A stretch of 64,000 bases of DNA from Diospyros lotus (GCF_014633365.1 NC_068338.1:51161716-51225715), one strand, 5' to 3'; counted from the first letter of the stretch, positions 33,701 through 46,842 are shown. The notes: generated by a model not told the origin, from the letters alone. Numbers and translations: made by a program.

Positions 33701-36640
33701 GTGGCAGGTTCCATTACATCAGTTTCCTAACCCTTCATGGAATTGATATGGAGGGGCATTATGATTGTCAAACCTAAAATCTGGCTCTCTCATTGCCACA
33801 ATCTTTTGACCAACTTTTTGCTTAGAAAACCTAGATCGGCAGAAATTATTAGCTTGAGTAGAAAAATACAGATGTTGCATCAAATTATGTTTGAATGTAA
33901 TAATTATATATCTCACAATAAATAACAAGATACTGAATCCTGAATAGATGCACCTGGCTGGCCTGTGAGAACCAACTTTTGATGTTAAACGGCTCCAGCT
34001 ACATTACAAGGACTGTTAAAGGCTAACCAAACTAGACCCATAATCTATGTACCTCTGCATACCCACCATTAATTATTGCAGAGAAAACAATTATTGAGCT
34101 TCAGCCATATGCCAAAATTGACTGCATTTCATCTACATCTGCACTGGGCATGTACATTCGCATTTATGTAGAAGTAGCATTTGAAATTTCCCGCTTGAAG
34201 ATTGCCGTAACTGCATATTGCTATAACTAGCACAGAATTTTGGGACTGGTTGGTTATTGCCTGGATGTTTTCCATCTTCGTTTTTTTTTTTTTTATTTAG
34301 ATTTTTTCAGTTTCAGAAATAATAAAGACTTTAGAATGGGCATTGTTTCGCTATAACGATCCTATTTTTGCAAAATCAGAGCAAGCATTTCTGTGTTTTA
34401 TCTTTTTAAAATTGGGGCGTTCTAATATAAAATTTAGGTAAAGTACACTTAGATCCCTATGGTTTGAGCTATTCTTATAGTATTCCAAGTGCAAAATCAC
34501 AGTGCAAGCATATGGATCGTTATAGCGAAGGGATTGTTTACAAAATCATATGGACTTGAAATATTAAAAATAAACCAGAGGTGTCTGTAAATTTTTTTTT
34601 TTTACAGGGATTTCGGTTGAATTTTTTTTTTTTTTTCCTGTAAATGGTTGAAATTTATCCAATATGTTACTAAAACAATGTCTGCAACTAAAAATAGTTT
34701 TCTCAAATGGAACAAAGAGGGCTCAGAGGGAAAATATTTACTTTTTTAATCTTATTTGGAGTTGTTTTCGAGCGCGTGTATATATATATGTATGTATGTA
34801 TATACATATTTGTCAGGTAAATTATTGATTTGGGTTGGTGAATACTGAATAGAAGATGCCTCTACTGTACTCAAAGACTGACACGGGTTGCCCCCCCATG
34901 AATTGTGCATTGGCTGCATGCTATTACTTGTACATAAACCAATTCTTCTCTGATCAAATTCCTCTCCCTTACCTTCTCTTCTCTATTGAAATTGGCTTTT
35001 CTTCCTCTCTAAACTGTGCCACTGACAAATGTCTCATGGAGTGGCAGCCGATATGCCTTACTTGCTAAGACTGTACCTGGCTGCTGTATATGATTCTCAA
35101 CTCTAGAGTTTCAATAATATATATACATATAATACATACATATACATATATATATATGTATTCCTATTCCTCTAATATTTCCTTCCATTTTTCGTCTGGC
35201 TAGAAAGGTTCCATACGTCCACACAACTTTCGTAGGGGGCTTAGTAAATTACATGGTTTTGGAAAATTCTAAAAGTGAGTGATAAATATAGTGTCAAGTC
35301 ACTTGTCTAGTGATACTTGGAAGAAGGATGTTTTGACCAAAAATAAAAATGCATATTTTGTTTACATGCATTACAAATATAATATAATATTATTTATCTC
35401 CCAACTATGCTTGTGGGTTGAGTATTCATCTTAGTACTTCTAGGGTCAAGGGTATTCTTTTTTATCATAGATTTAATTGCGTTAAGTAATTATTGTCAAT
35501 TAGCATAAAAATTATTAAATCTTTCGACATGAATTGTAAACAAACATTACCAGAGAGCTAGAATTTTATATTGATCCCATTCACTAGATCAGATTAAGGC
35601 TTGTGACGACGGTAATGATATTTGTTTATTTTATTTTTAGGTAATTTATTTTTATTTAAAAAAAATTCCAAAAAAGATGAGATCAATCATAAACTTTGTA
35701 AAATATTTTATATGACAACTAGACTTTGAAACAATCTATTTTATGTATGGTCTGGGGAAATATTAAGTTTTAAATATAGGTAAATAGATCGAAAAGCTCT
35801 TGAATTCTGATTATTTGGTTTGAATATTATTTGAATTTTTGAAATTTACTTACTCATGAGTTCATCAACTTTTCAAAATTAACAATGATATCTGGTGAGA
35901 ACTAGTCTTAGACCCTTCTTAACCTTTGGCTCTTTAGGGGTGTAGTGATTAATTTTAAAGCTTAGAATGTGTCTGTTCATGACCAAATTCTGGATCTATA
36001 ATCAATTTACTTTTAAAATATTATATGTGAAATGTCACTTCATGTAATTTTTTATTTTGTTCTTACCTAAAATGTTTTGTGTGAAAAACTAAATAATAAA
36101 ATTCTTTGAGCAAATCCTTTCTTAGACTTTGGCTAAAAAATATTTGGGCTAATTTAGAAAGAAACCTAATCCTTAATTTATAATTTTATCTAATTAATTC
36201 TTTTAATTTTGTTAATTAAGTTTAAATTAGCTCAATTGGGTGTAATTTTATTAAAATTAATTTAGAAAAAATATATTCATATTGATTTGACATATATTTA
36301 CACATAAAATAAATAGATTATGTGTAATAAGTTATATATATATATTTTATTTATGCGTATATGTAAGTTTCACAAATATTACTATTATAGAACATTGGAT
36401 ATACTAAGTTAATTTCCTCTAAATCAATTTTACATCTTGAATAAAATTGTATTCAATTGAGTAATTTAATTATCAAAATTGAATAAAATTGTAAATTCAT
36501 GAAAATAATTTGATTAGTCGGTCAAAATATTTTTCTTATGATTTGCAATTTAAATGCCCAAAATAACGACAATTTTTTTTTTTTCTTAAAAACACATTTA
36601 GAGTATATTTGTCTGTCAACGCTGCTAATTAATCTTTCAA
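33701..36640. other. intergenic DNA, no gene recognised
   Basis: AT-rich with several poly-T runs (34280, 34590, 34625), a TATG/TATA microsatellite cluster (34778-34808, 35118-35160) and a TACACTTAGATCCCTATGG phrase at about 34443 that recurs in many plant intergenic repeats. No ORF over 70 codons carries recognisable motifs. Confidence 0.45.
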
Positions 36641-36649
36641 AACCAGTCT

Positions 36650-39182
36650 TTACAGCCCTAATCTAGTGGCTCTAATCCTAGGAAGGGAGGGCTCCAAAGC
36701 AGCCGAAGCCGATAACGTCGGATCACGTGAACGCCACGTGACGGACCCCCACAGTACTTCCATGGCCGTTTCATGCACAAGCCAGTCTACCATCTCCCCC
36801 TCCAGCTCTGCAACTATGGCCTCGCCTTCCTCTTCAAACTCTCCCCACCCTTCCCCTTCTTTTCTTCCGAAATCTTTCTCGATCAGCCCATCTATGTCTT
36901 CAGAAACAAAGCTCCGAATTCTCGAGCTTAGTTCCTCGATTAACTGTGACCCCTTAAGTCGACGACCATGGTGGGCATTCATGGAAGGCTTCATGATTTC
37001 TGCGAGAAGCTCGTCTAGGAGCTGGAAGAGGAGCTTCCTGTTGCACCGGTGCTTCAGGTGCGAGTGTTTGGCGACGGAGGAGAGTTCAAGGTGGTGGAAG
37101 ATTGAAGGGTGGAGGGGGTGGGCGGGAGAGTGGAATTTGGGGAAAGAGACGTCGTCGGTATTGACGTTGTTGATGATGCCAGTACATTTCAGAATCCTTT
37201 TTATGTACTGAAGCTCCGCTCCGTCGTCACCGACGGTGGTGCCGGGGTGTCTGGTTTCTCGGGCGGTGGACGGATGCCTTGCTTTTTGGTCGTACGTCTG
37301 GCCCAGACTACTAGACAAGTACTGTACCGTCCTCCTTTTCCGTGAAAGAGCACCAGATACCTGTGGGTTCTTTTCAACACTAAAAATTAATACACAAGAT
37401 GACACGAAACCATGTTCTATATACTCATAGGTATAATCACAATACGCACACACAAGGGAGCACATTCTAATCTTTGTTGGATAAAAGACTTCACGAGTTG
37501 TACACACACGAGGGAGGGAGCATACCTTATCAAATAAACTCTCACAACCTTTTTATATAAAACTTATAAGCTTTAGAGTTTGGAGCTTCTATATATAATT
37601 TAAACCAAGTCAAACACTCTCTAAATGACATAGTGATTAAGCTCTTATTTGTGGGGTGTGTGTGTGTGTGTGTGTGTTTTTAATGAAATTAATTCCTCAA
37701 TTGAAATTTTTTATAATTTATTATCCTAGAAACTCTCACTCTTGTTTTTATCTATAAAAGTTGTTTGTGGGTTTGAATGTATTCTTTTGATAAAAAGCTC
37801 TCTAGTGACCAAATTTGTCCATTTTAATTTAACTTATTTTTAAACTCTTCGTTCAACTAAAATTAGGGACTTCTTGGAGTTTAAAAAATGCAGAGTTTGA
37901 CAAGACCAGATATTGAATTTACATAATTATACTATATTATGTATAATATAGGGAGGGAGAAATTAAAGATGAAGGGTTGATACCTGTTTTTGAGGTAATT
38001 TTGTGGTCGGAGAAGAAGGCTCTCTCTTTACCGCGAAAAGGCTTGGGGCAGTGACACTAGGAAGCTTACTTGGCAATGTCGGTTTCCTGCATTTCCCGGC
38101 TGAGAGATTTGATTTATTCGCCGCCCCCGCCGGCGATCGAACAAACGGCTCCTCCTGCTTATTTCGAAGCGTTTTCGGAAGCTTTCTGAGGCGCGGACCG
38201 TAACGCTCGCTCGCACTTCTCTTCCGATCCTGCTGGCTTTGCAGCTCCTCTTTCTTCGGCCTTGGCTGTTGTAGTTCAGAATCCACCGGTATTGACGATA
38301 ATGGCGATGGTTTGGTGGTTTCCGCCTTGACCTTGTTCTTGCTCTTGAGCCTGGGCGAGCAAGAAAATGATTCATATAATAGGTTCTTCCCTTGGGACAC
38401 AACAAGATTTCCATCTCTTCTTTGGTCTCTGTTCCTCAAATTATTGCTTAAATCCATGCCAAACTTCCTTCCAACTCTACTTTCTATAACTTGCTTCATT
38501 CTCTCCGCTGAGATTTGTTCCAACTCTTGGCTTGCACCGACATTCTCTTTGTTGATCTGAAGAGAAAACCTGTGATCCACGTCTGACCTTCTGGCCGCCG
38601 ACATTCTTGGAGTCTCCGGCAACGACCGGCTGCCGATGATATCGGCATCCAACAGGATTGATCTGCTGCTTCTTGACCGGCCTGTGGAGGGGGGCTGCCG
38701 GAGTCCAAATTCTTGTTTTAGATTCTGTACTGGAGTTTGTGGGTCGGGAAGAAGATCAAGACCCATTAGTCTAGCCACTAGATTTGGTGTCCTAGCCATT
38801 GGAGATAGTAATTCTGATTCATCCGTTCTTGCTTTTGGAGCTTCAGCTGCTTTTGATCGACCACTTGTTTTGATTTGAATACCCATCTGGATTGGATTTT
38901 TTTTTTTTTTTAGATTTGGAGCATCCAATATCAGAATTATCATCATCATTACATACTTTAAACAGATGGGCGTCCAGAAAATTGAATATTAATTTATGGA
39001 AAATGATGATGACACTACAGTACTTCTTACTGGAATACTAAATGCTTCTCCTTCCTCTTTCATGGCACCTTTGATGAATCTCTCCTCCGTGATCTCCAAG
39101 CTGTTCCTTGTTCCTTCTTCTCCTGCAAGCATTATTTGAACAAAACCCACAACTCAATTTTCTTCCTAACCAAACATAAATC

Positions 39183-39225
<43 letters not shown>

Positions 39226-39413
39226 TTGAGAACGGTGGGTTGTTGAGAGAGGAAAGAATCAAGCTTGAAAGAGGGAAGCTGAAAGAGATGAAAGACAGAG
39301 CTCATGCATCCAGCTGAAGCAGTGGTGGTTTCTTTCTGAGCCTCGCCACCGCCGCCTAGTGCTGCTCTCTTTGAAGATCCGGCGCCGCCCCAGCTGAGCC
39401 ACTCTTTTCCCAT
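36650..39413 (-). CDS. TRM/LONGIFOLIA-type protein with DUF4378
   Basis: TRM (TON1-recruiting motif) proteins bring TON1-PP2A complexes to cortical microtubules and affect cell and organ shape; the role here is by family. Four exons: 39224-39413, 39031-39122, 37984-38886, 36650-37360. Phases agree and give 631 residues. The N-terminus is MGKEWLSWGGAGSSKRA. The N-terminal half is basic and disordered, with NLVARLMGLDLLPD (about 129-142), the hallmark DUF3741-associated motif, then RSLPETPRMS. The C-terminal DUF4378 region (about 440-612) reads ELQYIKRILKCTGI, CNRKLLFQLLDELLAEIM, DIDGLIEKDF and MVDWLVHETAMEVLWG. Exon 1 ends AAAG|GTCTCTCT, so the donor runs straight into a CT microsatellite. TRM13/14/15-like is possible; no subgroup is assigned. 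Confidence 0.9.
37662..37677. repeat. (GT)n microsatellite
   Basis: About eight GT units upstream of exon 4 within the third intron of the TRM gene. Confidence 0.85.
39185..39222. repeat. (GA)n microsatellite adjoining a splice donor
   Basis: Eighteen or so GA units. On the minus strand these are CT repeats beginning two bases into intron 1 of the TRM gene. Confidence 0.95.
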
Positions 39414-39689
39414 ATCCAGCGGGCGGCGGCAAGAGAAAAGCTTCCAAAGACGGAGGAATTAGAATGAAAACGACAGTGGTAGCAGCAGCTGGCTGGCTTT
39501 TGCAGAAGGAATCTGAGACTGTTTTGGACTGCTCGGCCGGACTCAGATGATAGGAGCAGTGGCGAGAAAAAGAGGGAAATTCAGAAAGAAAGTGGAGGAA
39601 TTTTGTGCTTTGTGTTGAGAAAACGCTATAATGTTGAGGAAGCGGGAAAGCCGGATCCATCAACCCCTACTATATATATATATATATAA

Positions 39690-41330
39690 ACGAGAAATAT
39701 TAACTCCCACCATTGGTGACTCTGCCAACTCCAAGTCCAAGGGTGCATGATTTTAGAATGACGTAACCTAATACATGCATATAACTCATTAATAAAAAAA
39801 AATAAAAGGTACCATTTCATTGAGAGGGTAAATTGACGGCCCTACTTTGGACATTTTGATCATTTGCCCTCTTATATCCCTCCCTTTTTAACCATATATA
39901 TCATCCAACATTTTCAGATTTAATTAACCAAAAAAAAAAAAAGGGGGCATAAAAACACTGGTTAACCTAATCTAAAAATGTTTAGTGAGTAGATGATGAA
40001 CTCTTAATCCACACTAGTGTACTCTGTACGAGTGTCTTCCGTGGGGTCAAATGGGGTGTGTTGTTTGTTGGGGGATTGGGTTCAAATCATGACGCACAGT
40101 AGTTAACCATGCTTGGTTAGTAAACCCAAGATCAAGGATTGGGATCTTGTAGTTGTAGATCGACTCAAAGTGGGGTTACAGAAGAGAAGAGAAGAGAGTT
40201 GGGGCGGTGGTGGAAATGCATTAGTGTGGAAGGGGACCCGTCCTCCTCTTCTCTTTTGTCTTCTTCTCTTTTGTTGTTTTCAAATAAAAGAGGATATTGC
40301 CACGTTATTTTTATTTTTATTTTTATAATTAATTAATTAATGACTTTTTAGCCATAAGGGTTCGTTCATGAAATAAATATAATTATCCATAACAATGGAT
40401 GCTAACTAGGAACTTGATTTTATTATTATATGAAATATAACATTTAGCATGCATGTTTCTAGAATGAAATGGGTAAAATTAATGAGATTCTACTTGTAGC
40501 ATATATGGTAATGGTATTAGTATATGTATCCTAAATTCATTCACTAACATTCTCCAATCTACATATCTCTTACTCTAATGGGATTTTAAATTTTAAATTA
40601 GTAAATTTGAGGTGTCTCAAATCATCTTGATGCTAGAAAAAAATAAAAATAAAAATTATTATTTTTATTTATTTTTGGTAATTGACAAAGAAAAATGAAC
40701 CCTTAAGCTAGTGCTGCTGTGACTCTGACTGTGTCTGTGCTAGCTACCCAACCCTGATGAGTTGCACAGCAGATGGCTCCAAAAACTGAGCTTAATTTGA
40801 TATATATATATATATGGGCCACTACTATTCATCATCAGGACCACATGCTGCAATTTGTTGGACCAGTTGCAGTTGGACCCACTCCTCTCTCTCTCATCCA
40901 TTACCAAAATATTTCAGTTTTTATTTGCCATTTCACTATATATATTATTATCACTGGGATTCTCTTTCTCTCTACTTTGTACTAGTTGTCGTTTGTTCCC
41001 AACCTTTGTTTTCTGAAACACATCCATCTATCTTCTTGCTTTTTGTTTTTAATTTATAACAACTAGTTTCAGGATTTTGGGTTTTTTTTTTTTTTTGCTG
41101 GGTAAAATATAAAGTCGGATGGACAATGTACTTGTATATGCGTGTTGATAGGATTTATTTTTATACATATTTTTTTTATTTAATTTCAAGCTTAATTTTG
41201 TGTTTTTTTTTACTTAAATTATGAATTTTTATAGATTTTACATAATTAATTTTTTTTGGGTAAGAAATTAATTTAAAGAATTTGAAGCAAAAAGATATTA
41301 TAAGTTAATTTATAACATTAATTTTAAAAT
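39690..41330. other. intergenic DNA upstream of the TRM gene
   Basis: Promoter-proximal DNA of the TRM gene, with TA repeats at 39669-39687 and 40800-40814 and several poly-A or poly-T tracts. Small frames (40113-40336, 40773-41059) lack motifs. No gene called. Confidence 0.45.
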
Positions 41331-41399
41331 TAATATTATAAATTAATTAAATAATTAATTTTAATTAAGGAGAAAGAATTCTGGACAAGCAAAGAGTGC

Positions 41400-41790
41400 A
41401 AATTAAATGATGAGGAGATGAAGGTGGAGACAAGGAAGAATTGAAAAATTGGAGGAGTAGGGCAGCAGAATATTAACATCGAAGGGGAAGCAAAAGGAGG
41501 AGAAAAAGGACTGAAGCGGCGGACAGACGCATAAGTAAGGCGGCCAGACGGAGGCTGGAGCGGCAGAGTTGGACGGAACAAGGAGAGAGAAGAATTGGAA
41601 TTGAGCAGCAGGCGTGGCCCACGCACAGCACAGAGCCAAGGAAACTCACGCACCAACCAACCACAAACCAGCTTGGCCCACGCAAAGCCAGCAACAAGGC
41701 GCGCGGCAAGTCAGAAGGCAGCGCGGCCAAGCGGGCGAGCAGCAGCTGGTTCGGGTCCGGTTCCGGATCTGGCTACGGAGCTGCTTCTTC
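41400..41790. other. GC-rich island in AT-rich intergenic DNA
   Basis: A roughly 390-base island rich in G, C and GGCCCACGC-type words sits between very AT-rich flanks. Frames stay open on both strands across it (for example 41595-41795 + and 41473-41730 -), but none has a recognisable domain, and dual openness suggests composition. The GGCCCACGC/CACGCACC wording resembles the GC-rich core of the probable solo LTR at 47-50 kb, so a decayed LTR fragment is my best guess. Confidence 0.35.
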
Positions 41791-43660
41791 TCTGATTTAG
41801 ATTTTAATTAATTCCGTTATAAACTAATTTATTTAAACTAAGATCATGTTATGACTGAAATTACGGCAGTGCAATTTTTATAATTTTATGTAATTGAATG
41901 ATTTGAGTTACGTTGAGTTGTGTGATATTAGATTTAATACTTGTGAGTGATTAAACACCATAAAGTAAAATTGATTAGAAATAAAATTTTATTTTTTATA
42001 TAATTTTAATGATAAGGTGACTCACAAATCTTACCGTAAAATAGGAATTTCACAAATCATAATATATTTTTATTTAATTAAACTTTCATAAAAATATAAG
42101 AAGTTATTAAATAGAAATAGATTTATTATAACTTAGAGATAGGATAATAAATGTATTTGAAGATTTTGTTGTGACGTGCCTAATTTATCAATTTATTCGC
42201 ATAAATTTCATAATTTATACTAAATAACTAGGTTCATATATATGTCTTAGTTATTAAAATTTATTAATTTCTCTTGATTAAGTCATCATCCCAATCAATT
42301 TTACTTTATTATTTTAATTAATTATTTTAATAAAATTCTTAATATTTGATAGGTTTAAGTTAAGATATGTAATTCCATAATTCTGATAATTAAATAAGTT
42401 AGTTCTTAAGGGATCGATCATTGAACTCATATTTATTATATTACTTGCATGATATGAACTAGTATATTTGCTAGGTTTTGAGCGATCACATGCTACCAAA
42501 TCTTTTTCAACTCATTGTCCCTATATGAGATTAGGCTTGATACAACTGACAACCTTATATAATATTCACAATGAAACAACATTCAACTCCTAATTAGAGA
42601 TCCAAGGGTTATTTAAATTTTATTCTAAAATCAAAATTAGTTTGGACTTATTGAAATTTGGTTCGAAACCAATCCAAGACTGAAAATTGATTTAAAAAAA
42701 TAATATTATTTATTAATAATAAATGTAAATCAATTGATTCTTGTTTAGTTTTTGTTATACAAAAATTTGTTTGAGTGATATATATAATTATATTTGTTAA
42801 AAATTCATATTTTGAAAAATGAGAAAAAATATTCATGTTATAATTAGACGAGTCCAATCCTAACCCAATCCAGTTCGATTTTTAGTTTGAGATTTTTGTC
42901 CTCAACTTGATTCAATTAATTTAGGGTTCATCCAGTTCGGATCGAATGAATGTTCCTAATTTGATGATATCAGTTAAGTTTTTATAATGGTGTCATTAAT
43001 CTCTCAATTTACTAAACTTAATAAATGTATTGAAAGAGCACTGCAAGACACATGAAAATATGTCTAAAACTTATCATATTTAAACTTTAAACTCTAAACT
43101 TTAGTAGCGGTGATAATTGGTAATGTGTCAGCATACAATAAAAGGGCATCTGTATTCGTTTACTGTGTTTTCAACGTGCATGCATGATAAGAGGCTTATC
43201 TAAAGTTTTATATCCATCATCATGAGGTGTCACTCGAGGAGCATACAGTGATGGAAGGCTTGAAAATTGCAGATGAGAGCGGAGGTGCAGGGAAGTGGAG
43301 CGTCCGGCAGACAAGAACAGGCAAAGGGAGGCTGCTGTGCTGGCTTGTCTTTTGGTAGGTCACTGTGTACAGCAGATAAGTGCCTGCAATTACAATTATA
43401 TGTGTTGTCTGATGCTTGCTACTATTCAACTGCAGAATAAGAGAATGCAGAACAGGGACCAGCCTTGAATTATTGTTCAAAATATCAACAAAAAAAAAAA
43501 AAAAAAAACGATCTAAATACAATTGGTTAAGAGGAGCGAGAAGAACATTTTTCGGGTTTAAAGTTTAAGGTTTAAAATTTAAGCCGGAGAATAATAATAT
43601 TTAGATTTTAAATTTGAAATTATTTAGATGTATTATTGTTGGGAGAATTCAGATTTGGGT
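41791..43660. other. AT-rich intergenic DNA, no gene recognised
   Basis: No frame over 100 codons with known motifs. It contains a long poly-A run at about 43490-43508 and repeat-like phrases (GGTTCGAAACCAATCCAAGA, CCCAATCCAGTTCGATTTTT) of the type seen in decayed plant intergenic repeats. Confidence 0.45.
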
Positions 43661-43672
43661 CCTCCGTATAAG

Positions 43673-43785
43673 ATGGGCCCAGACAATTGTTTCATGGGCT
43701 TTATCCCATAAGTGGCCCAATGTGTATGGATTTACCACGCACTAGTTTTGGCCCAATGTGTATGGATTTAGATTTTGGGGCCCAA
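43673..43785 (+). promoter_or_regulatory. cluster of site II (TGGGCC/T) elements with a direct repeat
   Basis: Five TGGGCY or GGCCCA elements lie within about 110 bases, ending some 45 bases upstream of the oxygenase ATG: near 43674, 43695, 43714, 43750 and 43778. Two sit inside an exact 21-base direct repeat (from GGCCCAATGTG... at 43714-43734 and 43750-43770; offset 36). Site II elements are established targets of class I TCP factors in promoters of housekeeping plant genes. Confidence 0.6.
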
Positions 43786-43828
43786 ATAATGAGGGGCAAA
43801 GGATGTACAACAATTATCATGTAATGCC

Positions 43829-46800
43829 ATGTTCTGCAACAACCAAATGAAGAGAAAAATGGGGGAAAGCAGGAGACAAGGAGATGGCAAGAAAGCAAAA
43901 ACTGAATGGCCACGTATCAAACCCAAGTCTAATCTCACCGCTTCTCGCCTCAAAGATACCGATCTCTTCACGGTACTGTTTCTGTCTTTTAATATTTCTC
44001 TGGGTATGATGTGAATTTGTCTTTCTTGGGTTGTAATCTCTGCAACTCATCCGTGCTCTGTGATCCTTTCATGGTTTCCATCAGAGTTCCTCTTGGGATT
44101 TTTATCAAACATGTTCAAGGCACTGGCATCCCGGCTGTATGACAGCTTATGTTCAACTTTTTGGTTCAAGCCCTACGTGGGCAAGCCTAACCTAATTTTT
44201 CCAGTAGAAGTGTGTTCCCCGATCCGTCGCCCCTTCCTCCCTGAAATGTCCTCGAGCAACAATGGTCTCCACTAGCCCGTGTTTGTTGAATTGGTTTTTG
44301 TTCGCAAGTGATCTCAGAATACAGAAGCTTGAGGAAAGGACTAAATCATCTTACTACTTGTTCCAAATTTTTTTTCATGTCAAAAAGAAAACTATATGAA
44401 AAAAGGTATATTTAAAAATTCGATAATTAAATGGATTGGTATTTATGATAATCCAAATTCACTTTCTCACCATAAGAATCCATCTGCCAATGCTGAACTT
44501 ATAAATCTCAGCACAAAGTTCTTGTTTTTTGCTTTAATGGGAGCAGTTGTTCTCAGCTTACCGGAAAGCTTCATTACATTTCAAAACTTGAACAGACTTT
44601 GATGGGTTACCCATAAATGGAAATTAGCAATGTGTATATTTTCTCATAAAAAAAAAAAAAATCAAAACTTGAACAGACTCTGATTGGTAACCTATAATAG
44701 TATCTATTAATAGGATCTGACAATGTGTTCATTTTCTCATTATAAAAAATGCCTCTTCTTCACCTATGGCATCAGAACATTATCAGTTTCATCTCTTCAC
44801 GGTTTAGAATTTTCCAAACCCTAGGAAAGATATTCCAATCTCGCTTTTACTGTGTCTTTGAGAAGGGGAATGGAATGTCCGAGTGGAAATGGGTAGAAAG
44901 GTTTTTCCCCATTTGGGAGGCAATAATAATACAATGAAATGAAAAAGAATGGAAACACTTTTCATCTATTCTTCTTTAAAGCCCTATTTTTTGTGTCCTC
45001 TGAATTGGGGGAGAATGGATGGAACGAAAATGGATGAAGAATTTAATTTTTTGGTCTGGGAGCATTATCTTTAATAACAAAATTCTATCCATTAAGAGGG
45101 CATACTTGTTTTTTGTTATTTAATATTTTATTTTTCTGAAATTATTTTTTCATTTCAATCGTTTCCACTTTTCCCAAACTAGAAGAAAATATTTTGCAGT
45201 CCATTCCATTTTATTCCATGACTAATAACTCTCTCACAAACAAGAGCCTTTGACTCTTAGTTCAATAGTTCCAGCTGGAGAGAGCTTGAAAACATTTTCC
45301 GTCAGGCTTGAGAATAACTACAGGGAACAAAGCAAATGAGCATGGAAATCTGTGAGAGAGAGATTGTGGATAGAGGAGGGATCACCTAACTCATTCTCTC
45401 CCCACCAGTATATACGGCTGGGCCGGACCTATGTTTAGGGCCCGGGGGCATGCGCCCCCTTAGATTTTTGAAAACCCCTTTTAGTATATACTAAAAACAA
45501 ACAAAAAATTTAGGAATTTTACTATTATTGGACCCCCTAGATTTTTGAAAACTGCTTTTAGTATGTAGTAAAATAAAAAATTTGGAATATTACTATTATT
45601 GGCCCCCCAACTAAAGTCAAAATCTTATAAACTTAAAGAGACTTATACACTTGGGCATATTAAGAGAGTATCCAAAGCATAATTATCTTAATGTTAAAAT
45701 TTTGGAACCCCCCGACCTTCCATCCTGGGCCTGCCCCTGAAATTAGGTGTACTTCAATGCACCAATTTTTTTGCTTCAGATGATTGCTTTATATTTATGT
45801 TGGATTCATTGGGAGGTAACTGTTCCATCTTTATTCAAGGTATTCAGGTGCATAATTTTTTGACCTCTGGTGAGTCAAAGGCATTCATTACAGCTGCAGA
45901 ATTGGTTGGATTTGTCCACCAAGGAAGTCTTGGCCCAACAAAAGGCGAAGCTTACAGAGACAATGATCGGGTCTCTGTGAATGACCCTGTTCTTGCAGAT
46001 ATAATATGGAAATCTGGACTTGACAAATTGTTTTCTGAAATTAAGATACGGGGCAAAATTGCTATAGGATTGAATCCAAACATCAGATTCTACCGGTTAG
46101 TTGAATGTTTTTATCTTTGCTTATGTCATTTCTTCAGATAGATGGGGAACAATTACGTATCTTTCATTGACTAAATGAGCTGCAAAGCACTATGATCTAA
46201 TCTCCATGAGTTACTGGCCATGTTTTTCTAACAAAAAATCTTTTGGACTTGATCCTGTTAAAGTATCTTTTATAGTTATGGTTCTTTCTTTCATGTGCCT
46301 CTTTCATTCAAAAGGACAGCATAAATTATAAAATGGAGCTATATCCTTAAGAATTTGATTTGATTTCAATTGCCCAATTTTTTTCTTGTTAGGTACAAGG
46401 TTGGTCAGCGTTTTGGGCGCCATATTGATGAAAGTGTTGATATTGGAGAAGGAAAGCGCACTCATTATACTCTGTTGATATATCTAAGTGGTGGTTTTAG
46501 GCCAAAATCTAAAAATGATAAGAGCGGTCCTCAAGATTCTTCTGAGATTCTAATTGGAGGAGAGACTGTTTTCTATGGTTCCAGAAATGGTGTTGTTGCT
46601 GAGGTAACACACTCTGCTTGAATTTTTTTGTTGTATGTTATTTTTGGTTTTATCAAATTATGTTTGCGGCTCTTTGGAAAAAGGCATGGCTTTTGATGCA
46701 AATGGTTTGATTTTTTTAGGTGCATCCTACTGAGGGGATGGCTCTCTTTCACATTCATGGTGATAAGTGCATGCTGCATGAAGCTCGGAATGTTACTAAG

Positions 46801-46842
46801 GGTGTCAAATATGTTCTAAGATCAGATGTAGTTTTTGCTTGA
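43829..46842 (+). CDS. 2-oxoglutarate/Fe(II)-dependent dioxygenase (prolyl 4-hydroxylase-like)
   Basis: A member of the 2OG-Fe(II) oxygenase superfamily; substrate unknown. Exons 43829-43972, 45848-46095, 46393-46603 and 46720-46842 join in phase and give 241 residues (235 if the Met at 43847, before KRKMGESRRQGDG, is used; I think that equally likely). Order of motifs: KKAKTEWPRIKPKSNL, LKDTDLFT, SGESKAFITAAELVGF, GPTKGEAYRDNDRVSVNDP, GLNPNIRFYRY, then GQRFGRHIDESVD with the iron-binding His-x-Asp (about His141 and Asp143). GGETVFYG follows, then LFHIHGDKCMLHEARNV with the distal His (about 221) and GVKYVLRSDVVF for 2-oxoglutarate contact. All metal ligands are present. No signal peptide is seen; the start is basic and could be nuclear. 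Intron 1 is about 1.9 kb and carries a MITE-like element. Confidence 0.92.
45421..45741. mobile_element. MITE-like element in the oxygenase intron 1
   Basis: GC-rich ends CTGGGCCGGACCTATG and, read inward from the right, CAGGGGCAGGCCCAGGATGG are imperfect inverted repeats around an AT-rich core. The core contains two tandem ~72-base copies (about 45459-45532 and 45533-45603), each beginning CCCC(C/T)TAGATTTTTGAAAA and ending ACTATTATTGG. The CAGGGGC end resembles hAT-type MITE termini. A target duplication was not found. Confidence 0.5.

Noticed and set aside
36666..37211. 181-codon plus-strand frame
   Set aside because: Antisense shadow of the DUF4378 exon of the TRM gene.
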